Positions 11,107 through 20,708 of a stretch of DNA of 64,000 nucleotides are shown here, piece after piece. The position numbers were made by a program, and so were the translations under genes. Under the pieces are notes generated by a model that saw only the letters and a program-made list of their open reading frames with translations, did no database searches and was not told the origin of the DNA. Every line of letters begins with the position of its first letter. Positions within the stretch are counted from its first letter, which is position 1. Origin of the DNA: Rhynchopus euleeides (lineage: Eukaryota > Euglenozoa > Diplonemea > Diplonemida > Diplonemidae); the NCBI GenBank assembly GCA_963210315.1, contig OY723261.1:1612001-1676000 (forward strand), given 5' to 3'.

Positions 11107-14100
11107 ATGAAGGCAACGATGTTCCTCTTAGCCATGGGTTGCGCGACTTTGGCCCACGGAAGAGGCGTTTGTGATGGTGCAGCCTTCTGCGGTGGCATCG
11201 CAAACAAGGCCTGCCAGACTGGCTACACATGTCTGGATGACCCCGACGATGCATGTGATCCCAACAACGGCGGTCGGGACTGCAGCGGGTGCTGTGTGCG
11301 CCTTGTGATCCCCGAGAAGTCTTCGTCTGCCGCTGCGTCTGTCGACACGTGCACGATGTGCGGTGGCATTGCCAACATCCAGTGCGCTGCCGGTTTCACC
11401 TGCATGGACGATACCTGTGACAACTGCGACCCCAACAACGGCGGGAGGGACTGCAGCGGGTGCTGCGTGCGTCTGGTGATCCCTGAGAAGTCTTCGTCTG
11501 CCGCTGCGTCTGTCGACACGTGCACGATGTGCGGTGGCATTGCCAACATCCAGTGCGCTGCCGGTTTCACCTGCATGGACGATACCTGTGACAACTGCGA
11601 CCCCAACAACGGCGGGAGGGACTGCAGCGGGTGCTGCGTGCGTCTGGTGATCCCTGAGAAGTCTTCGTCTGCCGCTGCGTCTGTCGACACGTGCACGATG
11701 TGCGGTGGCATTGCCAACATCCAGTGCGCTGCCGGTTTCACCTGCATGGACGATACCCGTGACAACTGCGACCCCAACAACGGCGGGAGGGACTGCAGCG
11801 GGTGCTGCGTGCGTCTGGTGATCCCTGAGAAGTCTTCGTCTGCCGCTGCGTCTGTCGACACGTGCACGATGTGCGGCGGCATTGTCAACATCCAGTGCGC
11901 TGCCGGTTGGACCTGCATGGACGACACCCGTGACAACTGTGACCCGAACAACGGTGGCCGGGACTGCAGCGGGTGCTGTGTGCGTCTGGTGATCCCTGCG
12001 AAGTCTTCGTCTGCCGCTGCGTCTGTCGACACGTGCACGATGTGCGGTGGGATTGCCAACATCCAGTGCGCTGCCGGTTGGACCTGCATGGACGACACCC
12101 GTGACAACTGCGACCCCAACAACGGCGGGAGGGACTGCAGCGGGTGCTGCGTGCGTCTGGTGATCCCTGAGAAGTCTTCGTCTGCCGCTGCGTCTGTCGA
12201 CACGTGCACGATGTGCGGTGGCATTGCCAACATCCAGTGCGCTGCCGGTTTCACCTGCATGGACGATACCCGTGACAACTGCGACCCGACCAACGGTGGC
12301 CGGGACTGCAGCGGGTGCTGTGTGCGTCTGGTGATCCCTGCGAAGTCTTCGTCTGCCGCTGCGTCTGTCGACACGTGCACGATGTGCGGTGGCATTGCCA
12401 ACATCCAGTGCGCTGCCGGTTTCACCTGCATGGACGATACCCGTGACAACTGCGACCCCAACAACGGCGGGAGGGACTGCAGCGGGTGCTGCGTGCGTCT
12501 GGTGATCCCTGAGAAGTCTTCGTCTGCCGCTGCGTCTGTCGACACGTGCACGATGTGCGGTGGCATTGCCAACATCCAGTGCGCTGCCGGTTTCACCTGC
12601 ATGGACGATACCCGTGACAACTGCGACCCGACCAACGGTGGCCGGGACTGCAGCGGGTGCTGTGTGCGTCTGGTGATCCCTGCGAAGTCTTCGTCTGCCG
12701 CTGCGTCTGTCGACACGTGCACGATGTGCGGTGGCATTGCCAACATCCAGTGCGCTGCCGGTTGGACCTGCATGGACGACACCCGTGACAACTGCGACCC
12801 CAACAACGGCGGGAGGGACTGCAGCGGGTGCTGCGTGCGTCTGGTGATCCCTGAGAAGTCTTCGTCTGCCGCTGCGTCTGTCGACACGTGCACGATGTGC
12901 GGTGGCATTGCCAACATCCAGTGCGCTGCCGGTTGGACCTGCATGGACGACACCCGCGACAACTGCGACCCGAACATCGGTGGCCGGGACTGCAGCGGGT
13001 GCTGCGTGCGTCTGGTGATCCCTGCGAAGTCTTCGTCTGCCGCTGCGTCTGTCGACACGTGCACGATGTGCGGCGGCATTGCCAACATCCAGTGCGCTGC
13101 CGGTTGGACCTGCATGGACGACACCCGTGACAACTGCGACCCGAACAACGGTGGCCGGGACTGCAGCGGGTGCTGTGTGCGTCTGGTGATCCCTGCGAAG
13201 TCTTCGTCTGCCGCTGCGTCTGTCGACACGTGCACGATGTGCGGTGGGATTGCCAACATCCAGTGCGCTGCCGGTTGGACCTGCATGGACGACACCCGTG
13301 ACAACTGCGACCCCAACAACGGCGGGAGGGACTGCAGCGGGTGCTGCGTGCGTCTGGTGATCCCTGAGAAGTCTTCGTCTGCCGCTGCGTCTGTCGACAC
13401 GTGCACGATGTGCGGTGGCATTGCCAACATCCAGTGCGCTGCCGGTTTCACCTGCATGGACGATACCCGTGACAACTGCGACCCCAACAACGGCGGGAGG
13501 GACTGCAGCGGGTGCTGCGTGCGTCTGGTGATCCCTGAGAAGTCTTCGTCTGCCGCTGCGTCTGTCGACACGTGCACGATGTGCGGTGGCATTGCCAACA
13601 TCCAGTGCGCTGCCGGTTTCACCTGCATGGACGATACCCGTGACAACTGCGACCCGACCAACGGTGGCCGGGACTGCAGCGGGTGCTGTGTGCGTCTGGT
13701 GATCCCTGCGAAGTCTTCGTCTGCCGCTGCGTCTGTCGACACGTGCACGATGTGCGGCGGCATTGCCAACATCCAGTGCGCTGCCGGTTGGACCTGCATG
13801 GACGACACCCGTGACAACTGCGACCCGAACAACGGTGGCCGGGACTGCAGCGGGTGCTGCGTGCGTCTGGTGATCCCTGCGAAGTCTTCGTCTGCCGCTG
13901 CGTCTGTCGACACGTGCACGATGTGCGGCGGCATTGCCAACATCCAGTGCGCTGCCGGTTGGACCTGCATGGACGACACCCGTGACAACTGCGACCCGAA
14001 CAACGGTGGCCGGGACTGCAGCGGGTGCTGTGTGCGTCTGGTGATCCCTGCGAAGTCTTCGTCTGCCGCTGCGTCTGTCGACACGTGCACGATGTGCGGT

Positions 14101-14481
14101 GGGATTGCCAACATCCAGTGCGCTGCCGGTTGGACCTGCATGGACGACACCCGTGACAACTGCGACCCCAACAACGGCGGGAGGGACTGCAGCGGGTGCT
14201 GCGTGCGTCTGGTGATCCCTGAGAAGTCTTCGTCTGCCGCTGCGTCTGTCGACACGTGCACGATGTGCGGTGGCATTGCCAACATCCAGTGCGCTGCCGG
14301 TTTCACCTGCATGGACGATACCCGTGACAACTGCGACCCGACCAACGGTGGCCGGGACTGCAGCGGGTGCTGTGTGCGTCTGGTGATCCCTGCGAAGTCT
14401 TCGTCTGCCGCTGCGTCTGTCGACACGTGCACGATGTGCGGTGGGATTGCCAACATCCAGTGCGCTGCCGGTTGGACCTGA
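11107..14481 (+). CDS. secreted multidomain cysteine-rich repeat protein
   Basis: The start ATG is followed by a clear signal peptide (MKATMFLLAMGCATLAHGRG, about 20 residues). Then comes one diverged cysteine-rich domain (residues about 22-78) and tandem 57-residue units, each with CGGIANIQCAAG, CMDDT-DNCDPNNGGRDC and SGCCVRLVIP, followed by a Ser/Ala linker (KSSSAAASVDT). Each unit has eight cysteines, implying four disulphides per domain. The CGG-x-A-x-x-x-C...C-x-DDP...CDP-x-x-GG-x-DC-x-G-x-C pattern is a known small extracellular domain type in fungi and other eukaryotes; its ligand is unknown to me. Units vary only at a few sites (F/W before TC, NN/TN/NI, E/A before K), so the array was recently homogenised. 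Residue 1125 is TGA where the repeat has TGC (Cys), truncating the protein inside unit 20. No intron is seen. Confidence 0.85.
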   Translation: MKATMFLLAMGCATLAHGRGVCDGAAFCGGIANKACQTGYTCLDDPDDACDPNNGGRDCSGCCVRLVIPEKSSSAAASVDTCTMCGGIANIQCAAGFTCMDDTCDNCDPNNGGRDCSGCCVRLVIPEKSSSAAASVDTCTMCGGIANIQCAAGFTCMDDTCDNCDPNNGGRDCSGCCVRLVIPEKSSSAAASVDTCTMCGGIANIQCAAGFTCMDDTRDNCDPNNGGRDCSGCCVRLVIPEKSSSAAASVDTCTMCGGIVNIQCAAGWTCMDDTRDNCDPNNGGRDCSGCCVRLVIPAKSSSAAASVDTCTMCGGIANIQCAAGWTCMDDTRDNCDPNNGGRDCSGCCVRLVIPEKSSSAAASVDTCTMCGGIANIQCAAGFTCMDDTRDNCDPTNGGRDCSGCCVRLVIPAKSSSAAASVDTCTMCGGIANIQCAAGFTCMDDTRDNCDPNNGGRDCSGCCVRLVIPEKSSSAAASVDTCTMCGGIANIQCAAGFTCMDDTRDNCDPTNGGRDCSGCCVRLVIPAKSSSAAASVDTCTMCGGIANIQCAAGWTCMDDTRDNCDPNNGGRDCSGCCVRLVIPEKSSSAAASVDTCTMCGGIANIQCAAGWTCMDDTRDNCDPNIGGRDCSGCCVRLVIPAKSSSAAASVDTCTMCGGIANIQCAAGWTCMDDTRDNCDPNNGGRDCSGCCVRLVIPAKSSSAAASVDTCTMCGGIANIQCAAGWTCMDDTRDNCDPNNGGRDCSGCCVRLVIPEKSSSAAASVDTCTMCGGIANIQCAAGFTCMDDTRDNCDPNNGGRDCSGCCVRLVIPEKSSSAAASVDTCTMCGGIANIQCAAGFTCMDDTRDNCDPTNGGRDCSGCCVRLVIPAKSSSAAASVDTCTMCGGIANIQCAAGWTCMDDTRDNCDPNNGGRDCSGCCVRLVIPAKSSSAAASVDTCTMCGGIANIQCAAGWTCMDDTRDNCDPNNGGRDCSGCCVRLVIPAKSSSAAASVDTCTMCGGIANIQCAAGWTCMDDTRDNCDPNNGGRDCSGCCVRLVIPEKSSSAAASVDTCTMCGGIANIQCAAGFTCMDDTRDNCDPTNGGRDCSGCCVRLVIPAKSSSAAASVDTCTMCGGIANIQCAAGWT

Positions 14482-14742
14482 ATGGACGACACCCGTGACA
14501 ACTGCGACCCCAACAACGGCGGGAGGGACTGCAGCGGGTGCTGCGTGCGTCTGGTGATCCCTGAGAAGTCTTCGTCTGCCGCTGCGTCTGTCGACACGTG
14601 CACGATGTGCGGTGGGATTGCCAACATCCAGTGCGCTGCCGGTTGGACCTGCATGGACGACACCCGTGACAACTGCGACCCGAACAACGGTGGCCGGGAC
14701 TGCAGCGGGTGCTGTGTGCGTCTCGTGCTGCCCCATCAGTAG
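11338..14742 (+). repeat. 171-bp coding tandem array, 20 copies
   Basis: Twenty head-to-tail copies of a 171-bp unit, each marked by GTCGACACGTGCACGATGTG, with no length change between copies. The preceding domain (11160-11337) is a diverged 21st copy. Two sub-variants (TTCACC with GATACC; TGGACC with GACACC) are interspersed, pointing to unequal exchange or gene conversion. The array is also open in two minus-strand frames because the unit length is a multiple of three and stop-poor. Confidence 0.95.
14482..14742 (+). pseudogene. C-terminal part of the repeat protein after the TGA
   Basis: In phase with 11107-14481. It begins at ATGGAC immediately after the TGA and holds the rest of unit 20, the whole of unit 21 and a natural end (CVRLVLPHQ, stop). 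The preserved frame and intact unit 21 mean the TGA is very young, an assembly error, or is read through. Confidence 0.7.
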
Positions 14743-15116
14743 ATTTGAGCGTCTTCTTGTCCCCTCCCCTGTGGCATTGTTGTCTTTCCCCTACTTGTGT
14801 CAGTCTCTTGAACACCCCTTTTTTGTGTCTTCCCGACGTGACGCGGGTTTCGTCGTGCTGTCTCGGCAGCATCTTTTCCGTGTGAGGCTGCCAGGTGTCC
14901 TGTTGTTTGGGTTCTGGACGCCTGGGGTGTTGGTTTCCAGAACGACCGGCACCTCTCTGCGCACTGCTGCTGCATTCGCTTTGCCTCTCTTTTGCCGATG
15001 AGCAGTGTGACGGCTCAGGCCCGTCGAAACACTCCGCTGACCTGGCGCTGTCCCTCTGTCCACATGATGTTCGTGTGAGGACGTGTCGCTTCGCTTTGAG
15101 CCCTTTGCCTTGCAGG

Positions 15117-15645
15117 GACACTGATACGCTGGAGGAGGAGCTGACTGTGCCGTGTGCTGCCTCTGTCTTCGGAGGTTGCCATGCGGTGTCGGCCTCCTAT
15201 CTACCTGCTTTGTATCGCGTGTGCCCTGCACGTTATGCCCCCTCCCCTTGTGCCCTCACCATTGCTGTCCTCTGCAGCACGTTATCAATGGGAGACTGCC
15301 AGAATAGCTGTTGCTGCCTGCCTGGGTATCACCCCATGTGCACGGCGTGCGACGTGAAGATCAGCCCCTGTACGCGTGCCCCTGCTGCGTGCGCGTGTCG
15401 CCGCCAGGTGTTGGTGTTGAGCCGTGTGCCCTGTGATGTGCCGTAGGCAGTTATCGGATGTGCTGTCCCTGTGCTGCATGTCTGCATGCCCTGTCTGTGG
15501 TGTGTCTCTTCCTCAAGCATCCATTTTGTGTGTGTTGGAGTGTTGATGTTCTTTGCTTTGCTTTACCTTGGAGGCACCCTGATGCGCTGGAGAAGGAGCT
15601 GACTGTGCCGTGTGCCGCCTCTGTCTTCGGAGACTGGTGTGCGGT
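15117..15645 (+). repeat. 75-bp direct repeat, spacing 455 bp
   Basis: 15117-15190 and 15572-15645 both read through GAGCTGACTGTGCCGTGTG and CCTCTGTCTTCGGAG. Flanking sequence is partly alike, so this looks like an old tandem duplication of a roughly 455-bp unit. Confidence 0.7.
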
Positions 15646-16051
15646 GTCTGACTCCTGTAGCCGTTGCTCGGGTGCCTTGTCTGTGCGTTCACCCGCACGC
15701 GTTGTCACTTCTTGCTTTTTTGTGTGTTCTTGCAAGCATCCTCGCTTCCGTACGAAACCTTCGGTGTGTCTCTGGGCAACTCGCCCACTGGCCCACCTGG
15801 ACGCATGTCCGACAGCCGCAGTCGCTGACCGCAGCAGAAGCCCCACACACCCTGCCCTGTTGCCTGCCTTGCCTTGCCTGCTGGTGCTGTGCCGCCACAC
15901 ATGAGGAGGACCTGCCACTGCCTTGCACCGTGATGACTCACATACACACACAAATCACTCCAATCCTACGCACCTTGTGTGCGGACGACGATGCTTCAAC
16001 ATGCACCACCATCTGACTGCACATGCTGCTGTCTTGTCTCACATGACATGT

Positions 16052-16123
16052 GTAAGAGTTTTGCACACCACCTTCGATCACACCCTTGCGAAGGCTATGC
16101 AGGTGACTTGTCCTCTCTGAGAT
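16052..16123 (+). repeat. R4 core repeat, copy 1
   Basis: A 72-bp sequence (TAAGAGTTTTGCACACCACC ... TGACTTGTCCTCTCTGAGAT) found again at 16852-16922 and 18048-18119, almost unchanged. Its reverse complement starts ATCTCAGAGAGGACAAGTCA. Confidence 0.85.
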
Positions 16124-16686
16124 AACGTACATTGCGGCACACAGCACAATCATAATCACTATCATATCACGCACTCTCGAAGCACTAAGCTCGAACATAA
16201 AGCACAGTCAATACACCAAACAACGACTGTCAATTGGGTTGGGAGGCATCTGTGCCTGTGATGCACAGCTCCCCGCTGGACGTGCTCGGAAAGCAAAGCT
16301 GCAGGGCACGCCCTGCTGCGTTACGCATATCCATGGCCGCTCTGCGAGTGCCCGCAAGGGACGTGGGCAGCAGCGTCGAACCATGCGTCACACAGTCTCG
16401 CGATACCAGCGAATGGCAGTGTTCTGCCACGGCACAATACAATACAATAGAACAAGAGGCAGCACGTGGTGCAATTCTGCTGGGCACAGCTGTCGGTGCT
16501 GTGCTGCAGCGGGAAACACCTCGGAGAATATGAGGGTGTGTCGGGACGGAGGCGCGTGGGTCAAGGCGGTCATAGCTAGTGGGGACACGTACGACCATCA
16601 GTCGTGTCCACCACCCGTTCCGATCTGCCGAGATATGCGACTGCGATGGTACAGCATTGGTCACACCACACAGCCATAAACACGGT

Positions 16687-16922
16687 GATGTGGATGATGA
16701 CAACCTTTTCAAGTTCTTGCTTGAGTGCTTCGGCTCGCTGAGGGCAGACATCTCGGACAATGGAGTTACCTCTGACACACACAAACCACACGACACCCAC
16801 TTCCGCCTTGTGCGGAACACACACACCAAGAGTCAAGTGTCTGTTTCATTGTAAGAGTTTTGCACACCACCTTCGATCACACCCTTGCGAAGGCTATGCA
16901 GGTGACTTGTCCTCTCTGAGAT
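16687..16922 (+). repeat. R4 long repeat, copy 2
   Basis: About 235 bp, nearly identical to 17883-18119, including GATGATGACAACCTTTTCAA and the 72-bp core. A minus-strand reading gives PQRAEALKQELEKVVIIH, possibly a decayed coding exon shared by the copies. Confidence 0.85.
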
Positions 16923-17416
16923 AGCAGTGTCTGCAACGCAGGCACTGTGCAGGCGTGCACACATGTGTTCCACACAGCCCTCGTCACGTGCTGACAGTAC
17001 CTACCTCACCGCCGCAGTGTCTTGTCGCTGCGGACGGTCCCTTAATGAGTACGAGATTCTCGCACCTCGCCTCGTCCTGCAGCTGGGTCGAAGACTGCGG
17101 GAAGGTTCTGCAGCTCCACTTCCCAGAGCTCTGAGTTCGCCTTTTTCCGGTTCTTCACCCCTTCGACCAGGTTCCTGTTCATCCCCTTGAGGTCGCCAAG
17201 CTCTGTCTGCACATTCACTCTTCAATGAGGACCTTGGGTCTGTGAGGTCGTGTGTAATTTGTGTCTGTACAACTCCTTCATCACCCCCCAATTGTATGTT
17301 TCATCTCAGTGTGTCCTGTTGGGTGTGCTCTGCCGCAGGTTCTGGTAGGTTGTGAAGGTGATTATGAAGGTGAACCGCCAGCACTGCTTGGTTCCTTAGT
17401 TCGAGTTGTGCAGTAC

Positions 17417-17660
17417 TTACCTAAGGCTATCCTCTTTGCGAGATGGTCTGATGTGCTGCAAGTGAGCAGCGATACAGCGAGTTCCACAGTTCCCCGCAGT
17501 GCTTGCTGTAGCGCTGGCGGGAGTTCTTCCTCGGCGAGATATACATTCTGTGAAGGCGTTGAGCCTTGCACTCGCGGATGATGACAACTTTAACTTTACC
17601 TGGCGAATGAGCCTCTGGCGCTGATTACATTCTTCCATTCGCAAACCAAGATCTGTGCTG
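17417..17660 (-). pseudogene. possible decayed coding unit related to R4
   Basis: The minus strand reads ECNQRQRLIRQVK and, after a one-base phase shift, KVVIIRECKAQRLHRMYISP. This is alignable with PQRAEALKQELEKVVIIH in the two long R4 repeats. It suggests three diverged copies of a charged, helical coding unit on the minus strand. The protein is not recognised. Confidence 0.25.
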
Positions 17661-17882
17661 ACACGTGCATATGTGTGTGTGTCACAAGACAGCCACGTCT
17701 CGAGTCTTGTGTTGTGTTGTGTTGTGCCACTTGATATGCAAAGCTCCTGCCGTGGGTGAGTCACAGGGTTGCAGCACCGACCCGCATCCATGTCCCTGGC
17801 AGGCTCAATGGCAGGAGCGAGACAGTTGTTGAGGTTCTGTGTGATGTTGTGTTGTGTCGTGTCGTGTTGTTCTGCATTTGTG

Positions 17883-18119
17883 GTGTGGATGATGACAACC
17901 TTTTCAAGTTCTTGCTTGAGTGCTTCGGCTCGCTGAGGGCAGACATCTCGGACAATGGAGTTACCTCTGACACACACAAACCCACACCACACCCACTTCC
18001 GCCTTGTGCGGAACACACACACCAAGAGCCAAGTGTCTGTTTCATCGTAAGAGTTTTGCACACCACCTTCGATCACACCCTTGCGAAGGCTATGCAGGTG
18101 ACTTGTCCTCTCTGAGATA
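17883..18119 (+). repeat. R4 long repeat, copy 3
   Basis: Direct copy of 16687-16922, offset by about 1196 bp, with minor indels in the CACACACAAACC part. Confidence 0.85.
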
Positions 18120-18474
18120 GCAGTGTCCCCATTCAGTAAACTTGTTTAAGCACCTTCGGTGCGACTAAGTCAAGGGAGGACTAGAGAAGACGACTTCCCT
18201 GTGCGTATTTGTTTTTCTACCACTTGCAGCAACAGTTTTCTTGCAAGGTTGGAAGGGGGGCGAACGGAACAAACGCCACCCTTCATCAGGCCAACGAGTG
18301 GTGTTTTGCTCCCTGCCTTCGCCCCTCCGTACGTCAGCTTTTGCACTGAACGGTGCCTAATGCAACGGAAAAGCGGTGGCTGAGTTACCCCCCTCTCCCA
18401 CGAGACGCGTTTTTGATATTGATGTTTTGTGTCTTATGTCCGACCGAAGACCCCCAGTCCGCACCACAGGGCCG

Positions 18475-18510
18475 CACCCCCCCCCCCCTCCCCCCCCCCC
18501 CCCCCCCCCT
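18475..18510. repeat. poly-C tract before the TBCE-like start
   Basis: About 36 bases of C with one T, ending 10 bases before the ATG at 18521. If transcribed it would be a C-only 5' UTR segment. The start itself has a strong CCACCATGG context. Confidence 0.8.
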
Positions 18511-18520
18511 ATTCCCCACC

Positions 18521-19909
18521 ATGGGCAAGACGTTCCTGGATGCGGTCCGCCAGAAGTACCAAGAAACAGCCGACGATGTTGCTGCCGATGATGACTTGGT
18601 CGTCAGCGCCGAGGGGCAACGCGAGGAGAAGAAGTGGATAATGGTCGGGATGGACAAGCTGAAGCGCAAGACGGGGCAGCTGGAACGCCTCGTCAGCGTC
18701 GCTGTCGGCGAGGAGGGGGTGCAGGAGGCGGGCGACGCCGGCGCTCTCCCCGGCGCACTCCCCAGCCTCCGCCAGCTCGAGCTTGCCAAAGCAGACTCCT
18801 TTGAAGGCTGGTCGCTGCCTTGCGAGCTCCTGCAGGCCCTCCCCTCCATCACAGACCTCGACCTCTCGTGCACGTCGCTCTACCCGGATGCCGACCCCTC
18901 TGGCGACGCGGTTGCCCAGGGCTCCCTGAGCCACTTGGAGAAGCTTGTCCTCAACAAGACCTCCACCTCGTGGCAGCGGCTCGCCGCCGTCGCAGAGAAG
19001 GGCGTGTTTGCAAACCTCACCCACCTCTACTCCGAGGGGAACGCGATCGGCGAGGTGGGCGCTCCCTTCCCCGCCCCGAAGCTGCGCTACCTCTCTCTGA
19101 GGGACAACGCCATTTCTTCGTGGGAGGGTGTCTGTGCTGTGCTCAAGGGCAGCGCGGAGGGGCGGAGCAGTGTTGAGGAGCTCGTTCTGAGCAGCAACGC
19201 CCTTCCTGACCCCAGCGATGCGTGTGTTGACGTGCTGAGCAGCTCGGGTCTGGTGTCCCTCGCTGTGTCTGAGAATAAGACAGGCAGCCTGGGGTGGCTG
19301 AAGCGTCTCGGGGCATCGCCCACGCTGACGTCTCTCAAGGTGACATACCCTGCGATTGAAGGGATTGCCCCAAACCACGTCCGTCTTCTTGTTATCGCGG
19401 ACATGCCCCGGCTCACTTCCCTCAACGCCAGCACCGTGACTGCGAAGGAGCGTGGTGAGGCAGAGAAGTTCTACATCCTGAACGCATTTGCGTCCCTCCC
19501 GAAGGGGACGGAGCACAAGGATGACTGTTCGGACCTGCCCCAGGAGTTCTGCGAGAGGCATTCACACTACAAGGGGTATGTTGAGAAGTGGAGCAACCCC
19601 AGCACCGCGCAGACGGCAGCGCCTGCGTCTGGCATGTCAGGCATTGCGGAGCTGACCCTGCGGGACTGCATTCAGGGCAGGAAGTTTAAGCCCGATGTGA
19701 CGAGGCCGCTCCCTGTCATCATGAAGGTGGCCCAGCTCAAGGCGGTTGTCAAGGCGGCTTTCCAGATCGACGTGCCCAAGCAGGTCCTGGTGTATAAGTC
19801 GCTCGAATATGACATCCCGGTCCCCACCCCTCTCGACAGGGACCTGGAGCCCCTGGCGTACTTCGGCATCACGGGGGGCAAGGGTGTCGTCGAGGTGTCC
19901 GAGGCATAG
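18521..19909 (+). CDS. tubulin-folding cofactor E-like protein without CAP-Gly
   Basis: 462 codons, intronless. The N-terminal FLDAVRQKYQ corresponds to the segment that follows the CAP-Gly domain in TBCE. Leucine-rich repeats run from about residue 85 to 300 (LRQLELAKA, ITDLDLSCTSL, LEKLVLNKT, LRYLSLRDNAISSW, VEELVLSSNAL). Next comes the TBCE-typical block with RLLVIADMPRLTSLNAS and ERGEAEKFYI (about 290-330), and a C-terminal ubiquitin-like domain (about 375-462, VAQLKAVVKAAFQIDV and QVLVYKSLEYDIPVP). The family handles alpha-tubulin during heterodimer assembly or disassembly in the cytosol. The CAP-Gly domain is missing from this frame and from the upstream sequence, so the architecture matches TBCEL rather than canonical TBCE. 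The ATG at 18521 is chosen for its Kozak context; in-frame codons upstream cross poly-C. Confidence 0.8.
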   Translation: MGKTFLDAVRQKYQETADDVAADDDLVVSAEGQREEKKWIMVGMDKLKRKTGQLERLVSVAVGEEGVQEAGDAGALPGALPSLRQLELAKADSFEGWSLPCELLQALPSITDLDLSCTSLYPDADPSGDAVAQGSLSHLEKLVLNKTSTSWQRLAAVAEKGVFANLTHLYSEGNAIGEVGAPFPAPKLRYLSLRDNAISSWEGVCAVLKGSAEGRSSVEELVLSSNALPDPSDACVDVLSSSGLVSLAVSENKTGSLGWLKRLGASPTLTSLKVTYPAIEGIAPNHVRLLVIADMPRLTSLNASTVTAKERGEAEKFYILNAFASLPKGTEHKDDCSDLPQEFCERHSHYKGYVEKWSNPSTAQTAAPASGMSGIAELTLRDCIQGRKFKPDVTRPLPVIMKVAQLKAVVKAAFQIDVPKQVLVYKSLEYDIPVPTPLDRDLEPLAYFGITGGKGVVEVSEA

Positions 19910-20708
19910 TCGACTGCCGCCGCGACATCCGGGGTGGGGGTTACGTCCCTTAGGTTTGACAGAGGCACGGTGTGGCCATTATGAGTCACTCCTGAGAAGC
20001 GGTGTAATGTGCGTGGATGTTGATCACTTTTTAAGGTGGGTTAACCCTGCACGGGTCCTAGCCCACCCTGTATGTGTGTGGATCGTGCCCCGCTCCGAAG
20101 CCCCGCTGGGAGGAAGGTTTTGAGGTGTGGGTGTTGTGCGCGCTCTGTTTCTTTGCCTGGCTATAGAGCGACTCGATGTAGCGCAGTGTGCGTTGCCCAC
20201 ACACTGGCCCGTGCAACGCGCAAAACCCCCCCCCCCCCCCAAGGGAGGAGACTCAAGGAGGGTCCAAAAGGGCAGCCCCAGGGTCATATCTCAGCTCTCA
20301 ACCCTCTGCGCTGGCTCTAAGAGCCGAGAGATCTGCGGGGCTGGATTATTGTGTTAGTTTCAGTTGCAAGCCCACATCCTTCCCCTCTGGTGGGTTTGTT
20401 TTCAAGCCGGGGGTGCGGTGTATGCGCGGACAAGGCCCAGCCCTACCGAGAGGCTGCCCCTACCCTATTACCCATTATGGCTGTAGAGCTGGTGTTATCC
20501 CCCGCAAGACCGAGCCGCAGTATAGCGGCCTGAGAGTACAGTAGAGAAGGGCCCGCATGCGCTGCTATCACCCCCCCCCCCCCCCTTCGAATTGATGTTT
20601 CGGGTTCGCACATCCCTACCCCCCCCGCCCCACTCCCTCTGGCCATGCTTTGACTCCTTTCGGCCAGTATATCCCCTGCAGAGGATACACAATATCACAA
20701 GGGGCATC
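19910..20708. other. intergenic stretch between TBCE-like and ZIP genes
   Basis: No gene seen. Poly-C runs occur at 20226-20240 and 20571-20585. The latter part should contain the ZIP promoter and leader; an in-frame upstream ATG at 20592 would add 39 residues that do not look like ZIP sequence. Confidence 0.5.

Larger units (their letters stand above)
14743..18520. other. long non-genic stretch with internal duplications
   Basis: No confident gene. It contains a 75-bp segment repeated at 15117-15190 and 15572-15645 (GAGCTGACTGTGCCGTGTG), the R4 duplications listed separately, and GT-rich simple sequence near 17705-17735 and 17840-17870. The first few hundred bases are presumably the 3' UTR of the cysteine-rich gene. 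Confidence 0.5.

Noticed and set aside
11128..14736. Minus-strand open frames of 1202 and 1154 codons across the cysteine-rich array
   Set aside because: They exist because a 171-bp stop-poor unit repeats in phase. The plus strand has the signal peptide, regular cysteines and natural end.
18353..18520. Upstream in-frame extension of the TBCE-like protein
   Set aside because: It would encode poly-proline through the C tract and has no similarity to the family. The ATG at 18521 has a strong context.
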